From Cerioporus squamosus (lineage: Eukaryota; Basidiomycota; Agaricomycetes; Polyporales; Polyporaceae): 64,000 bases of DNA. Below, piece by piece: positions 36,404 to 46,687 of the stretch; positions within the stretch are counted from its first letter, which is position 1; every line of letters begins with the position of its first letter. The notes beneath the pieces are model-generated. The model was not told the origin of the DNA. It did not search any database and saw only the letters and a list, made by a program, of their open reading frames with translations. The stretch spans positions 1 to 64,000 of the forward strand of contig JABYQS010000080.1 of NCBI GenBank assembly GCA_022592435.1, given 5' to 3'. Position numbers and translations under genes: made by a program.

Positions 36404-38491
36404 CTAGCGTTCTCCATGCACAGGGTCGTAGATGTAGTCCGGATACTCAGGAATCCACTGCTTCTCCGCAATGCGGTCCCGGACCTCCTCGCGGTCCCAG
36501 TCGACGCCCGCGCAGCCCTCTGCGATCGCCTGCTCAGCGACTGCGATAGCGACCTCGGTGTTCACCTGACGTGCGTGCTCGAAGTCCGGCAGGAGCGCGC
36601 TGTCCGGGTCCTTCAGCGCGGGCGAGAGAGCAGCGAGCCGCCGTGCGCCCGCGATGATCATCGAATCGGAGAGTTTGCGTGCCTGTGTGACGACGGCGCC
36701 GAACCCGAGGCCAGGGTAGATGAGCGCATCTGGGGGAAGAGAAGGTGAGTGGTCAGCGTAAGCTTGATGAAGAACAAGGGATATAGTCGGGCCGCGCATC
36801 AAGATCGCGAACTGGGCTAAAGAATTTGGGGAAATGGCACCAGAGGACCACACGAGGACAAGAGAGGGACACTCACTGTTGCACTCCGCGACGTCGTACA
36901 TCTTCCCGTTTGGCATCTGGCACGGAGGGAACGGGCTGCCCGTGGCCATCAGCGCCTTGCCGTTCGTCCAGTCGTTCGCCTGCTTCGGCTCGACCTCCAC
37001 AAGCCGCGTCGGGTTCGACAGCGGGAAGATGATCGGCCGGTCCGTGCCCTTGGCCATCTCGCGCACGACCTCCTCCGTGAACGCGCCCGCGTGCGTCGAG
37101 CACCCGATGAGCACCGTCGGCTTCACCTTCCGCACGACCTCGAGCAGCCCGATCTCGCCCTTGTCGTTCGTCGGCACGTCCCGCCATTCCGCGTCCGGGC
37201 GGACGAACTCGCGCAGGCTCTCGCGGATCTTCGCGGGCCCAAGGGACTCTTTGACCAGCCCGAAGCGGTCGAGGAGGAAGAACCGCTTGTTGGCGTCTTC
37301 GCGCGAGAGTCGGTCGATGCTGCTCATGCCGTCCCGGAGCTGCTTGGTGATTCCGAGCCCTGCGCTGCCTGCACCGTAGACGACGACGCGTTGGTCGGCG
37401 AGCTTGGTCTTCGTGACGCCTACCGCAGACATGAGCGCTGCTAATGTCACTGCGCCGGTGCCTTGCCTGTATCCTGGTCAGTGGGTGGGCAGGAACAAAG
37501 GGCTCGGAGAGAGCTTACACGTCGTCGTTGAACACTGAGTGCATATTACGGTAGATGTCGAGTAAGCGTTGCGCATTGCTAACGCCAAAGTCTTCAAAAT
37601 GCAAGAGTGCGTGGGGGTGGTGTTTCCGTACTAGCTGGACGAATCTGTGAAGAAGGGTCAGTTGCCACACCCTCCAATGCTTCCAATGCCTGGTCTTACT
37701 TGTCAACAAATCGGTCATATGCCTTTCCTCGTATCCGTCGGTTTGCCCAACCGACGTAGAGGTTGTCGTTCAGCAGACCTTCATTGTCTGTGCCGACATC
37801 CAGAACTACGCTTAACGTCTTGGATGGATCCATTCCTCCGAGCAGCGTGTAGATGGCTGACTTCGCTGTCGTGATGCCAATACCCTGCATCGCCGTTACA
37901 TGAGCACTAGCAGCAGTGATAATACATGCAACGAGAACATACCCCGACACCTTGGTCTCCAATCCCAAGAATAGCTTCTGAATCGGAGACGACGAACAAT
38001 TGGATATCGCGACCTCTTGTCTGCTCAAGGAAGTCCTCCTCCATTGAGTCTTGCTCCGGGAATGTAAGGTACATGCCCTCGCTCCTGCGGAACAAGTGCG
38101 AGTAGTTCGCGATGGCATCGCCCTGCCCATGACTCAGACGACGCATATATGCACCTGAAAACTCGAAACTCACCTGAGTAGGGGTGTAGATGATCGGTAT
38201 CAACTCCTTCAGATGCCTGCTGAGGAGCCCGTAGTACAGGACCCAGTTCTGGTCCTTGAGACTCTGGAGGAAGGTGTTCTTTCGGAGCGGCTGCTCGCGA
38301 CCACAGAGCTGGTCGTATGCGCGCTGGCATTGCTCCTCGAGCGTGTTGTATCGGTACGGCAGGCGCGAGTTGAGCCCGAATGCTTTGCGCTCCGAAGGGG
38401 TGAACGCGGTGCCCTTGTTGAAGCGGGGGTGGGTGAGGATGCTGTCGCCGCGGAGGGCTACGCGGAGGACACGGCTCGTCGCCGTCGCCAT
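36404..38491 (-). CDS. MAE1: Malic enzyme (NAD(P)-dependent, decarboxylating)
   Basis: Converts malate to pyruvate and CO2 with reduction of NAD(P)+. The start MATATSRVLRVALRGDSIL has a basic, hydroxylated N terminus compatible with mitochondrial import. Family landmarks: SRLPYRYNTLEEQCQRAY, ELIPIIYTPTQ with the catalytic Tyr, VVSDSEAILGIGDQGVGG, VLDVGTDNEGLLNDNLYVGW, LHFEDFG with metal-binding acidic residues, QGTGAVTLAAL, the Rossmann motif VYGAGSAGLGI, IFPLSNPTR and TGSPFPP. It ends PDYIYDPVHGER at 36404-36406. Six or so introns of about 55-90 nt keep frame. A TATAAATA box sits 65 nt upstream of the start. The gene converges with the U1A-type gene (284-nt gap). NAD versus NADP preference is not decided here. 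Confidence 0.93.
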
Positions 38492-39668
38492 AACCTGCGC
38501 GTCGTCGACGTCGAGGAGAAGAAGTTGAAGGTATTGCGAGAGCGTAAACGAAGCATATTTATACGCAGCGGCGTGAAGGCGAGGATGACGTCCAGAACGG
38601 GAGTGATGTTGACCGTGAGGCCGAGGCAGCGGAGTCTAGCGACAACGTGAGAGACCTGGCCTCACCGCTCTCCTTGCCGTCGACCTCGACCACGGCTTCA
38701 CCATCGCCATGCAGCTAGACCACAGGGTCATCAAATGGCATCGTCTTCTGCACTTCCAGTCTTGCTTGCTTTGTGTCCACCACTTCCTCGTATGCTCGCT
38801 GAAGACGGCATGATACAACCGATGAGGTCAAGAAGGGGTGCCTGCTGTCAATCATCGTGCTGCGAGCGTGGATATATGCGCAGTAACTCAATGTTGGAAG
38901 GCCAATGGAGGGCCACGGACAGACAGGACGCCTACCACCTGCCGCAGGGCATGGAACGGGTCGCTTGCGGGAGATACTGCTTTCGCGCCTTGTTCGCGCC
39001 AGGACGAGTCGCTCTGGAAGGCCCCGAGGCTATCGAGCATATGCAATGGACGGCGGTGCGTGTATCATCTCCGTGGATGGGTAGGCATGCATGCGTTCAA
39101 TGCGCAGGATGCGGTTCAGACCCCGTTTCCTATGCCGCTGTCCAGCTGGGATGCTCTCGTTATCCTCGAGGATCATCTATGGGGAGGTCATTGATGATGA
39201 GCGAGCCCCATATTGCAATCATCGTCGGCGTCCATCTTTCCTTGTGGACGCTGTGCGTGAGGCACCGGCTCAGGCTCGGCCTGAACAAAACCAGCGTACC
39301 TTGCGTCTACCTTCCACTGAGCAGCGAGCAGGGAGGGACTCAATCCAGCCTTCCTTCGTGGCAGCGCGCATGAGTCGGAGGTCTCGTCTAACCAAGTCCG
39401 CGTTGCACAGGTCCGAATCATCCTTGTATATGTGCGGCGATGACTCGAGTACGGGACCGAGTCTCCATGTCCGGTTTGCGACGTCGTCGTGATCTGAAGA
39501 ATGAATACATATTCTCATTATCAGGTCACGACGAACTCGCCCACCAGATTTCCACCTGCCCTCCCATCCACCCATTCCAGGCTCCAGCATGTCGCTTGTC
39601 TGGTACCGTGGCTGCCTTGCCGTTGCCGGCCCGCGTGTTGGGAGATAGCCCGAGCTGCGATTATCCGT
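38492..39668. other. Intergenic region between malic enzyme and the RNA-repair gene
   Basis: About 1.2 kb between divergent genes. It carries the malic enzyme TATA box. A frame at 38735-39373 (plus) has no recognisable domain. An upstream 5' exon of the RNA-repair gene cannot be excluded: an in-frame ATG at 39501 would add 56 residues that look non-coding. Confidence 0.5.
38556..38563 (-). promoter_or_regulatory. TATA box of the malic enzyme gene
   Basis: TATAAATA on the minus strand, 65 nt upstream of the ATG at 38491, matches the consensus well in both sequence and spacing. Confidence 0.55.
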
Positions 39669-42235
39669 ATGCAGCAGCACACCCAGTACGCGGAGCACGC
39701 TGCACACCTACTTGATCCTTCTTCGTCTAGCTTCCACATCACGGTGCTTACCAAGGATGAGATACGCGATCTTGTCCTAACGGAGGGTATCCCGCCACTT
39801 CAGGACGTCGATACCCGTCACCTTCACGTCGCTGGTGTTGGTGGGAGCGTCAAGCACGGCGTATTCTACGTTGTTATAGTCTGGGCAGCTGGTCAAACAC
39901 TCCGCAAATGCGTCGGACTGGAGCCCAAGAATTTCCACGTTACCCTGTCTAAACGTGACGACCACGCGCTTGACAAGGGTATCGACTCCGTACTCCCTGG
40001 TCTCGCCTCCCCATCTCTAACACTCAACGAACCCGACCTTCTCGACCATCTCGCGTTCACATTCCATATCGATGGCGAGTTCGACCGCGCCCGGACAACC
40101 GCATATGACCTATGCAAGGCTGCACCCGCTTCGGAGCGTGGATTTCTCAGGCTAGGCGACGCTGCGCTCAAGGAGGGCCAATACAAGCTCGCCAGTCTGT
40201 CGTACGCAGGTGCATACGAGCGCACTACTGACAGGAAGGCGTCTAAGTACTGGCTGAAGAGACTCGCAGAATGTGCCCAGTACACCGAGTGGGGTTGCGT
40301 GTTCACATCCCTGGAGCGTTCGCAGCTGCATGACGAGGCTCCTCCCGAGCTCCTCCAGCCATGGTCTGCCGCGCTCTGCGAGCAGCTGAGTGCACGGGAG
40401 CCGCGGTCGTTTCCGTCCTTCTGCCTGCAGTCGCGGGACCCCGTCTTCATCCCTCATCCTATCCGCGTCCCCGGAAAACCTGAGTTGTACCGCCTCCCCC
40501 GCTTCTTCAGATGGCTCGTCCCGTTCCACCTCGCGCTCATGTCGACTCCACGCGATGCTGCCGACATCGCAGCGCTGGCTTCTCCTCACCTGAGCATCCG
40601 TCACGTCCTGACACTCACTGAGGAGACCCCTCTGGACCCCGCCTGGTTCGCGCGGAGGGACATTCGTAATACCTTCCTCCCCATCCCGAACTACCGTCCA
40701 CCGACAATCGAGCATATGGACCTCATTCTCCGTATGCTGGACGATGACCGGAACACGCCCATGTTGATTCACTGCGGCGGAGGAAAAGGACGTGCAGGCA
40801 CCGTTGCCGCTTGCTACCTCGTCGCATACGGTTTCGCAAAGCCCGACTCTCGCAGGACAGAGCCGGCAATGTCTGCGAAGGAGGCTATCGCCGCTCTACG
40901 TGCGATGCGCCCAGGAAGCATCGAGACAGAGCAGCAAGAGGAGTTCGTGGCCAAGTACTGTAGCGTAATCTGGAAGCGGCAGGCGGTCCTGCCGGACATG
41001 GTCCCAGAGCCTCCCCCTTGTCCGCTGGAGATTGAAGGGTCGCTGCCGCAGGACCCAGATCTGTTCATGCTCGTTGGTCTCGCGGGGTCCGGCAAGACGA
41101 CGTTCTCGCGCATGCTGATGGCCCGCGATCCACGCGGGTGGATCCGCATCTCTCAGGACGAGAGCGGGAGCCGGAGTGCGTGCGAGACCGCGATCGGGAA
41201 CATACGCTCAAGCCGAGAGAGGGTACTCGTGGACCGCTGCAACGTGTCGGGTGAAGATAGGAAGGGGTGGCTGAAGCTCGCATCGCATTGGGCAATTTCG
41301 CCTGTGGCCGTGTGGTTTGACTACGACCGGGAGCTGTGTGTCTCCCGGCGCAAAACCGTGCGGGGCACCCCACCCTGCCCGCGGGCAACAGAGTGCGCAA
41401 TACGATGAACCAGATGCAGAGCATGTTCGTTAGGCCGTCTCTAAAGGAGGGGTTCAAGGCCATCGTGACCATCCGCTCGTTCGCCGCAGCCGAGGAGCTC
41501 GTATCCCGCCTCTCACCACCCGTGGCGCTGTTCAAGTTCCCTCGCACCGCGCACCTGCTCGACCTCGGATCTGCGACCAGCGACGACATTGTCAGCACCA
41601 TCCTGTCCCCCATGGTTGGCGATGACTGCCACGTCGTCATCACCGAGAAGGTCGACGGTGCGAATATGGGCTTCTCGCTCTCTGCGGACCGCACGCAGAT
41701 CCTGGTGCAGAACCGCTCGCACTACGTGAACCCAGCCTCACACGAACAGTTCCGCAGGCTCGGGGCGTGGGTCGAGCGACACCGCGCGGACTTGATGCGT
41801 GTGCTCGACCGCGACCTGTTGTTTGCTCAGCGATATGTGCTGTTTGTAGAGTGGCTGGCCGCGACGCACTCGATTGCGTATAGTCTGCTGCCTGATTGGC
41901 TCCTGGCGTTCGACTTATACGACCGCAGTTTGGACAGGTGGGCGGATCGGAGGACGTTGGAGGCGCTCTTGGAGGGCACGGATATCCGGCTTGTCCCTGT
42001 GCTCCATGAAGGGAGGATGTGGACGGAGGAAGAGCTGAGGCGAGCTGTTCAACAGCCGTCTAAGTTCTACGATGGTCCGGTGGAGGGCGTGTATGTGAAG
42101 GTGGAGAAGCAGGGGAGAGTGGTCTCGCGAGGGAAGGTTGTTCGCGCGGACTTCATCTCTGGGAAAGAGCATTGGTCCAGAGGTCCTCTGCGACTGAACG
42201 CTGTACAACTCACTGAATTTCGTAGTGCATATTGA
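39669..42235 (+). CDS. Composite RNA end-repair protein: 2H phosphoesterase, dual-specificity phosphatase, polynucleotide kinase-like P-loop, RNA ligase
   Basis: Predicted multi-enzyme RNA healing-and-sealing protein, essentially intronless. Numbering is from the in-frame ATG at 39501; I prefer the ATG at 39669 (residue 57). Two HxT motifs (FHITVL, His79; FHVTLS, His146) mark a 2H phosphoesterase. A helical, TPR-like stretch covers about 180-262. A phosphatase module follows with HCGGGKGR (Cys425, Arg431), then a P-loop GLAGSGKTTF at 526-535 with VDRCNV, as in polynucleotide kinases. The frame then shifts by one base near 41346-41349, between YDRELCVSR and AQNRAGHPTLPAG, which should be continuous. 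The rest is an ATP-dependent RNA ligase: nucleotidyl Lys in EKVDGAN (Lys codon 41648-41650), FVEWL, LLAFDLYD, EGVYVKVE and KVVRADFI. All nucleotidyltransferase motifs look complete. If the shift is real, two polypeptides result. Confidence 0.82.
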
Positions 42236-43080
42236 TGTCGTCGTTGTAAGAGAGACTGTACTAGTAGGTGTCCTCGATGTCTGATATGCAGTGGGATTGC
42301 AGTGAGATGGTTAAGTATTTCGCGCACATGTTGCGCACGCATGTATGGCATAGATTACAGCTATTTCCAAAACAAGTGGCCGGGCGCCATTTGCGCACTG
42401 CACTTTTTGCACGAATAATTCGAGAAATTCCTGAAATTGTGCTGGCCTCGCGAGCGTACGCATTCAATTATCTGAGCTTCTAAGGGGCCGCGTGGGTCTG
42501 TCGGTGATTTGCGAGACCCTACGAGACAGCGAGAGGGCAGAAAGCCGGCGACGCTGCTCGGTGCTGCGAGTCGGTCATTCGGCGCCTATAGTCTCCGGTG
42601 ACGGTCGTCGTCTACAATCAAGGATTCCCCTTCTCGAGGCATAGAGAGCATGGGAACTGAAAGATAATCAATTCAATATACCCCACATGACTTTGAGGAG
42701 CGACGGTGTAGAAGGGCACTTGTTTTAACCTCAGAGCTATTCAACATCTGGATGTGACCTGGCGCATCTAGCCGGCTACAGCGCACTCCTACACGCCCCA
42801 AGATACTCACCAATGACGATTTCGTAGTCCCTATGATGACCGTCGTTTCAGAGAGACTCTATTTCTCGCGTCGATATGCAGCGCGTCAGTGAGTCTCGCG
42901 CCATCTGTTTGAAATGGCTTAGATCAACGACGTACTTATCTTATAGCATTCCGATAGTAGATCTGCGAGCTCTCCCACGAATTGGCTCGATAAAGCACGA
43001 CACAAGCGTCTTTAAGGCCTGCCGGCCAACTTTCTTACGACCTCACTACCTTCTACTCACCCTCGTCGACCACATCAAAA
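42236..43080. other. Intergenic region / adenosine kinase promoter
   Basis: About 0.85 kb. An AT-richer stretch of about 42300-42480 holds only a short domain-less frame. The last 100 nt, rich in C and T, form the likely 5' leader of the adenosine kinase gene. Confidence 0.5.
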
Positions 43081-44383
43081 ATGTCTGTTGAATCGTCCAG
43101 CTCTCGCCCTTGGGCAACCCTGCTCGACATGCAGGTTACGAACGGCGAGGAGCTCCTCAAGAAGTACGAGCTCAAGTCGAACGACGCTATTCTTGTGGAA
43201 GAGAAGCACAAGCCGATGTATGTCCGCTTCTCCCTGTTCGATCTCGTCGTGACTGAAGATCGCCCGAACGTAGCTACGAGGAGCTCGTGAAGAACCACAA
43301 GGTCACCTACGTTGCCGGCGGCGCCGCGCAGAACGCGGCGCGTGGTGCAGCGGTACGCGTTCCCATCCCGCTCCTACAGACCCCGCGCGGTGACTAACTT
43401 CGCTCCCATGTATATCCCCGATCTATCATTCCATGTAGTATGTCCTTCCCCCGCACTCCGTGGTGTTCACCGGTTGCGTCGGCGACGACGAGCTCGCAGA
43501 ACAGCTGAAGGCTGCGAACGAGCGTGAGGGCCTTGACCACGTCTACCTCGTCAAGAAGGGAGAGAAGACGGGCGCATGTGCGGTTATCATCACTGGGCAC
43601 GACCGCTCGCTCGTCACCAACCTCGCCGCGGCAGAGAAGTTCGAGAAGTCGCATCTGTCGTCGCCCGAGGTCGCGCCGCTCGTCGAGGCCGCGAAGATCT
43701 ACTACGTCGAAGGATATTTCTTGACGCACGGAACGGAGTCTGCGCTCGAGCTTGCGAAGAAGGCGTCCGAGGCTGGAAAGGTACTCCTCACTGGTTTTCG
43801 ATCATACCCTGCCCATGGCAATACTGAATCACTGAGCCCCTGTAGATCTTCGTCCTGAACCTTTCCGCGCCTTTCATCCCCCAATTCTTCGCTGTCCAGC
43901 TCCAGCAGATATTGCCCTACTGCGACATCATCATCGGCAACGAGGCTGAGGCCGAAGCATGGGGCACCGCGAACGGTCTGCCGGACCCCAAGGACCTCAC
44001 CGCCGTCGCGCGCGCGATCGCCGCGCAGCCCAAGTCGAACGCGTCGCGCCCGCGCACGGTCATCATCACGCACGGGCCCAAGTCGACGACGGTCGTGAAC
44101 GCGGCGGACCCGGAGAACCCAAAGGTCTTCCCCGTAACGCCGCTGTCGGACGCCGAGATCGTCGACACGAACGGGGCGGGCGATGCGTTTGCGGGTGGTG
44201 TGCTTGGTGGTCTTGTCCTCGGCAAGAGCATCGATGAGGCCATCGAGGGCGGCCACAAGCTGGGTGCGATGTGTGTGCAGCAGGTACGTGACTGTCGATT
44301 GGAAGATAGTATGTTTTCGACGCTGAATGCCTCCTTCGTAGGTTGGCCCGCAGTACAAGTGGCCCAAGGTTCAGATCTACTAG
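43081..44383 (+). CDS. ADO1: Adenosine kinase
   Basis: PfkB-family kinase that phosphorylates adenosine to AMP and supports the methyl cycle by removing adenosine. It starts MSVESSSSRPWATLLDMQVT. Signatures: NGEELLKKYELK, YVAGGAAQNAARGAA with the substrate-binding GG, VFTGCVGDDELAEQLKAAN, KGEKTGACAVIITG, VEGYFLTHGTESAL, IIGNEAEAEAWG and the PfkB signature DTNGAGDAFAGG with the catalytic Asp. It ends YKWPKVQIY at 44381-44383. Five exons keep frame. One oddity: where the family reads LGNPLLD, with Asn contacting adenosine, this sequence reads PWATLLD. The alternative frame spells LGNP immediately before, which suggests compensating indels at 43101-43123 or a true divergence. Confidence 0.93.
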
Positions 44384-44752
44384 AGCAACGCTGCCGGTCG
44401 ACATCTACGTGCCCATCTTGACATCACTGTAACTTATACCTGCATTCCGCTCTCAACAGCGTTCTCCCCAGTTCATCCCGTTGTAGCCCAGATAGGAGCT
44501 CCCCACATGTGTAGTATACGAGTCAACCGTCGTCACATCTGTAGTATCATACCCGCATTGCGAGAATGCACAGTGTTTACATCATCAACGCTCACTCTGA
44601 AGCATGTTCTCTTCGCTTAGTGGGCTTGTGAGCGGCGCAAAGGGATATTCAACGGCATTCCCGGAGAATATACAATGCATAATTAGACGATAAGGAGTAG
44701 GTGTATAACGATACGATACACTAACGCGGTCCACCCAGAACCAGAGCTGTTG
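44384..44752. other. Convergent intergenic region
   Basis: About 370 nt between two stop codons. AT-rich blocks (about 44560-44720) suit 3' UTR and polyadenylation signals of both genes. No gene. Confidence 0.5.
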
Positions 44753-46687
44753 TCATGATGGCGGGGGCGAAGCTAATGACTCCTGTGAGGCAAGAGCGAG
44801 GGGTTAGGATCACGATGTACGAACACAGACACTTACAGACGGTCGTACCTGAGTGAGCAGTTCGGCTTGACAGCTAGGTCAGCCAACCTTCGCCCGGCGA
44901 GTAGAGAGACCGAAACACACCTGGGTTCAGCATCGGCATTCCATCTTCCGTGACCAGTTCGTCCATCGGCGGCGGAGGCATCGCAGAGTCATTTGCCTGG
45001 GTATGTACGCTCTCATCCAACATCTCCGAGTCCGGCTCTCCTATCGCGTCGTCATCCCCGTCATCGTCTCCCTGCACTGGTACCTGGACTGACACGATGG
45101 ATGCTCCCGCTTCGGGGGGCTGCTCCACCGATACGACCTGCGCCGGGAGCTGAGGCTGAGGAGAACCGGTCTTGATCGCAGTGGCGCTTTGAGGCTCGGC
45201 TTCCGGGGGAGGTTGCGATGCAGTTTCGTGTACTGAAGATGCACTTTGGTTTGCAACGGCCTCGCGGATCTCCTGCTCTTTCTGGTATGCAAGGACGGCC
45301 TGCAGCGCCGCGGCGGCCATCAGAGTCGACGCATCAGGTGCCTCCGTCCCGTTGCTCTCCGTGCTGCCAGCGGTACCTTCCCGATCTCCGGACGTCAAGG
45401 GCGGGTCTGGAGGTGGATCTGCAATTTCTTCCCTAGTAGACGACGTGGCATGGATGGAACTCGAGGCAGACATATGCGCGTCCGCGTCCTGGTCCTGACT
45501 GGCAGTATGGGCATGCCTCGGCTCTTCGGCGCTTGTGTTCCGTAGCGCAGACTCCGGTGGTCCGACGCCGTTCGTATGCCCACTTGATTGCTCGAGCAGC
45601 TCGGGGTTGATTTGCGAGGGGTGGGGCGGCATGGGCATCCCTGGGGGACGGTAGTATGGTGCGGCGTAGTATGTCGGGATGTACATTCCAGGAGGCGGTT
45701 GGGGCATGCCTTGACCGTCCGGGCCCCAGGGGGGCGCTGGTGCCGATGCCGGTGCTTGCGTAGGCTGCCAGTTACCTCGCGTAGCAGATGTAGGGAGCCC
45801 GATGGGTGCGGGGGGATAGTGCGGGTCCATCATGATCCCTGGAGGCGGCGGACGGTGCGTTGGAGAATATGCGGAATAGTAGCTGTCTGTACGGAGCGAC
45901 GTCAAGACACCCTTGAAGGCAGTGAGTGGGTACTGTCGCTGACCTTGTATGGTGTGCGGTCGGTAGTAACTGGAGGTGCGGCTGGACGAACCTGCGTTGC
46001 TGCCCGCCGGGGGAGAGCCGTTTATGCTGCCTTCGCCTTGACCCACGGAGACGGTTCCAGCCGGACTGGGGGATCTTGACCCTGAGGAACCACCGTCGGC
46101 GGACTTGCCCTTCTCCGGCTCTGGCTCGATCACGACTCCATTATGGCGAGATTTCTGGTGTCGACGAAGAGCATCCGTCTGAATAGAGTGCGCACCACCA
46201 CGACGGACCTTTGAGTTACGCAGCGGGGACACGGACAAGCAGGAACGTACTCGGGTGAACGTAGCATCACATTGGGGACACTGACTAGATACAGGTTGAG
46301 TTGAGCGCAGATAGAGTAACGGCAAGACTCCAATGGAACGTACAATCCGGGAACAGAGTGCGTCTTGGTTGTCCGCTGGTGCCGCTTCAGGTCTGCCTCG
46401 CGCGCAAAGACCTTCTTGCACCCATCCATCTTACACGGCCATGAACCTGTGTCCGGTTTCTTCTTTACACTGCCAGAGGGCGCGGAGGAAGACGTCTTCT
46501 TCTTCGTTTCTTTCTTCTCATCAGACTACAAACGAACATGATGGGGTGGTGAGTACAGCGGAGGTGAGTGCGGGGGCAGCCACAGCGAAGATAGAAGTCC
46601 GCTGTGGCAGAAGTGGCTGAAGCGATAATTGAGCTGATCTCGTGGTTGCGCGCTGCTCACCGTCTGTTTCGCCTGTTGCCTGACCAT
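44753..46687 (-). CDS. C2H2 zinc-finger protein (probable transcription factor)
   Basis: Putative DNA-binding regulator of about 560 aa. Exon 1 is nine codons, MVRQQAKQT (46687-46661), spliced to SDEKKETKKK. Zinc finger 1 is CKMDGCKKVFAREADLKRHQ with spacing C-x4-C-x12-H-x5-H; zinc finger 2 is CPQCDATFTR joined across an intron to DALRRHQKSRH. The rest is a long disordered region rich in Pro, Ser, Gln and Ala, including PPPPGIMMDP and several Tyr-rich patches, then an acidic stretch (DDDGDDDAIGEPDSE) that could be an activation domain. Simple read-through ends at 44874. I instead splice after MLNP (donor 44920) to a 17-nt exon (44849-44865) and a final exon 44782-44753, giving NPAELLTQESLASPPPS. 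This keeps frame and resembles basidiomycete homologues as I recall them. The target genes are unknown. Confidence 0.8.

Noticed and set aside
36404..44383. Reading malic enzyme, RNA-repair and adenosine kinase genes as a functional cluster
   Set aside because: These are separate housekeeping-type functions on both strands with their own promoters; adjacency alone is not evidence.
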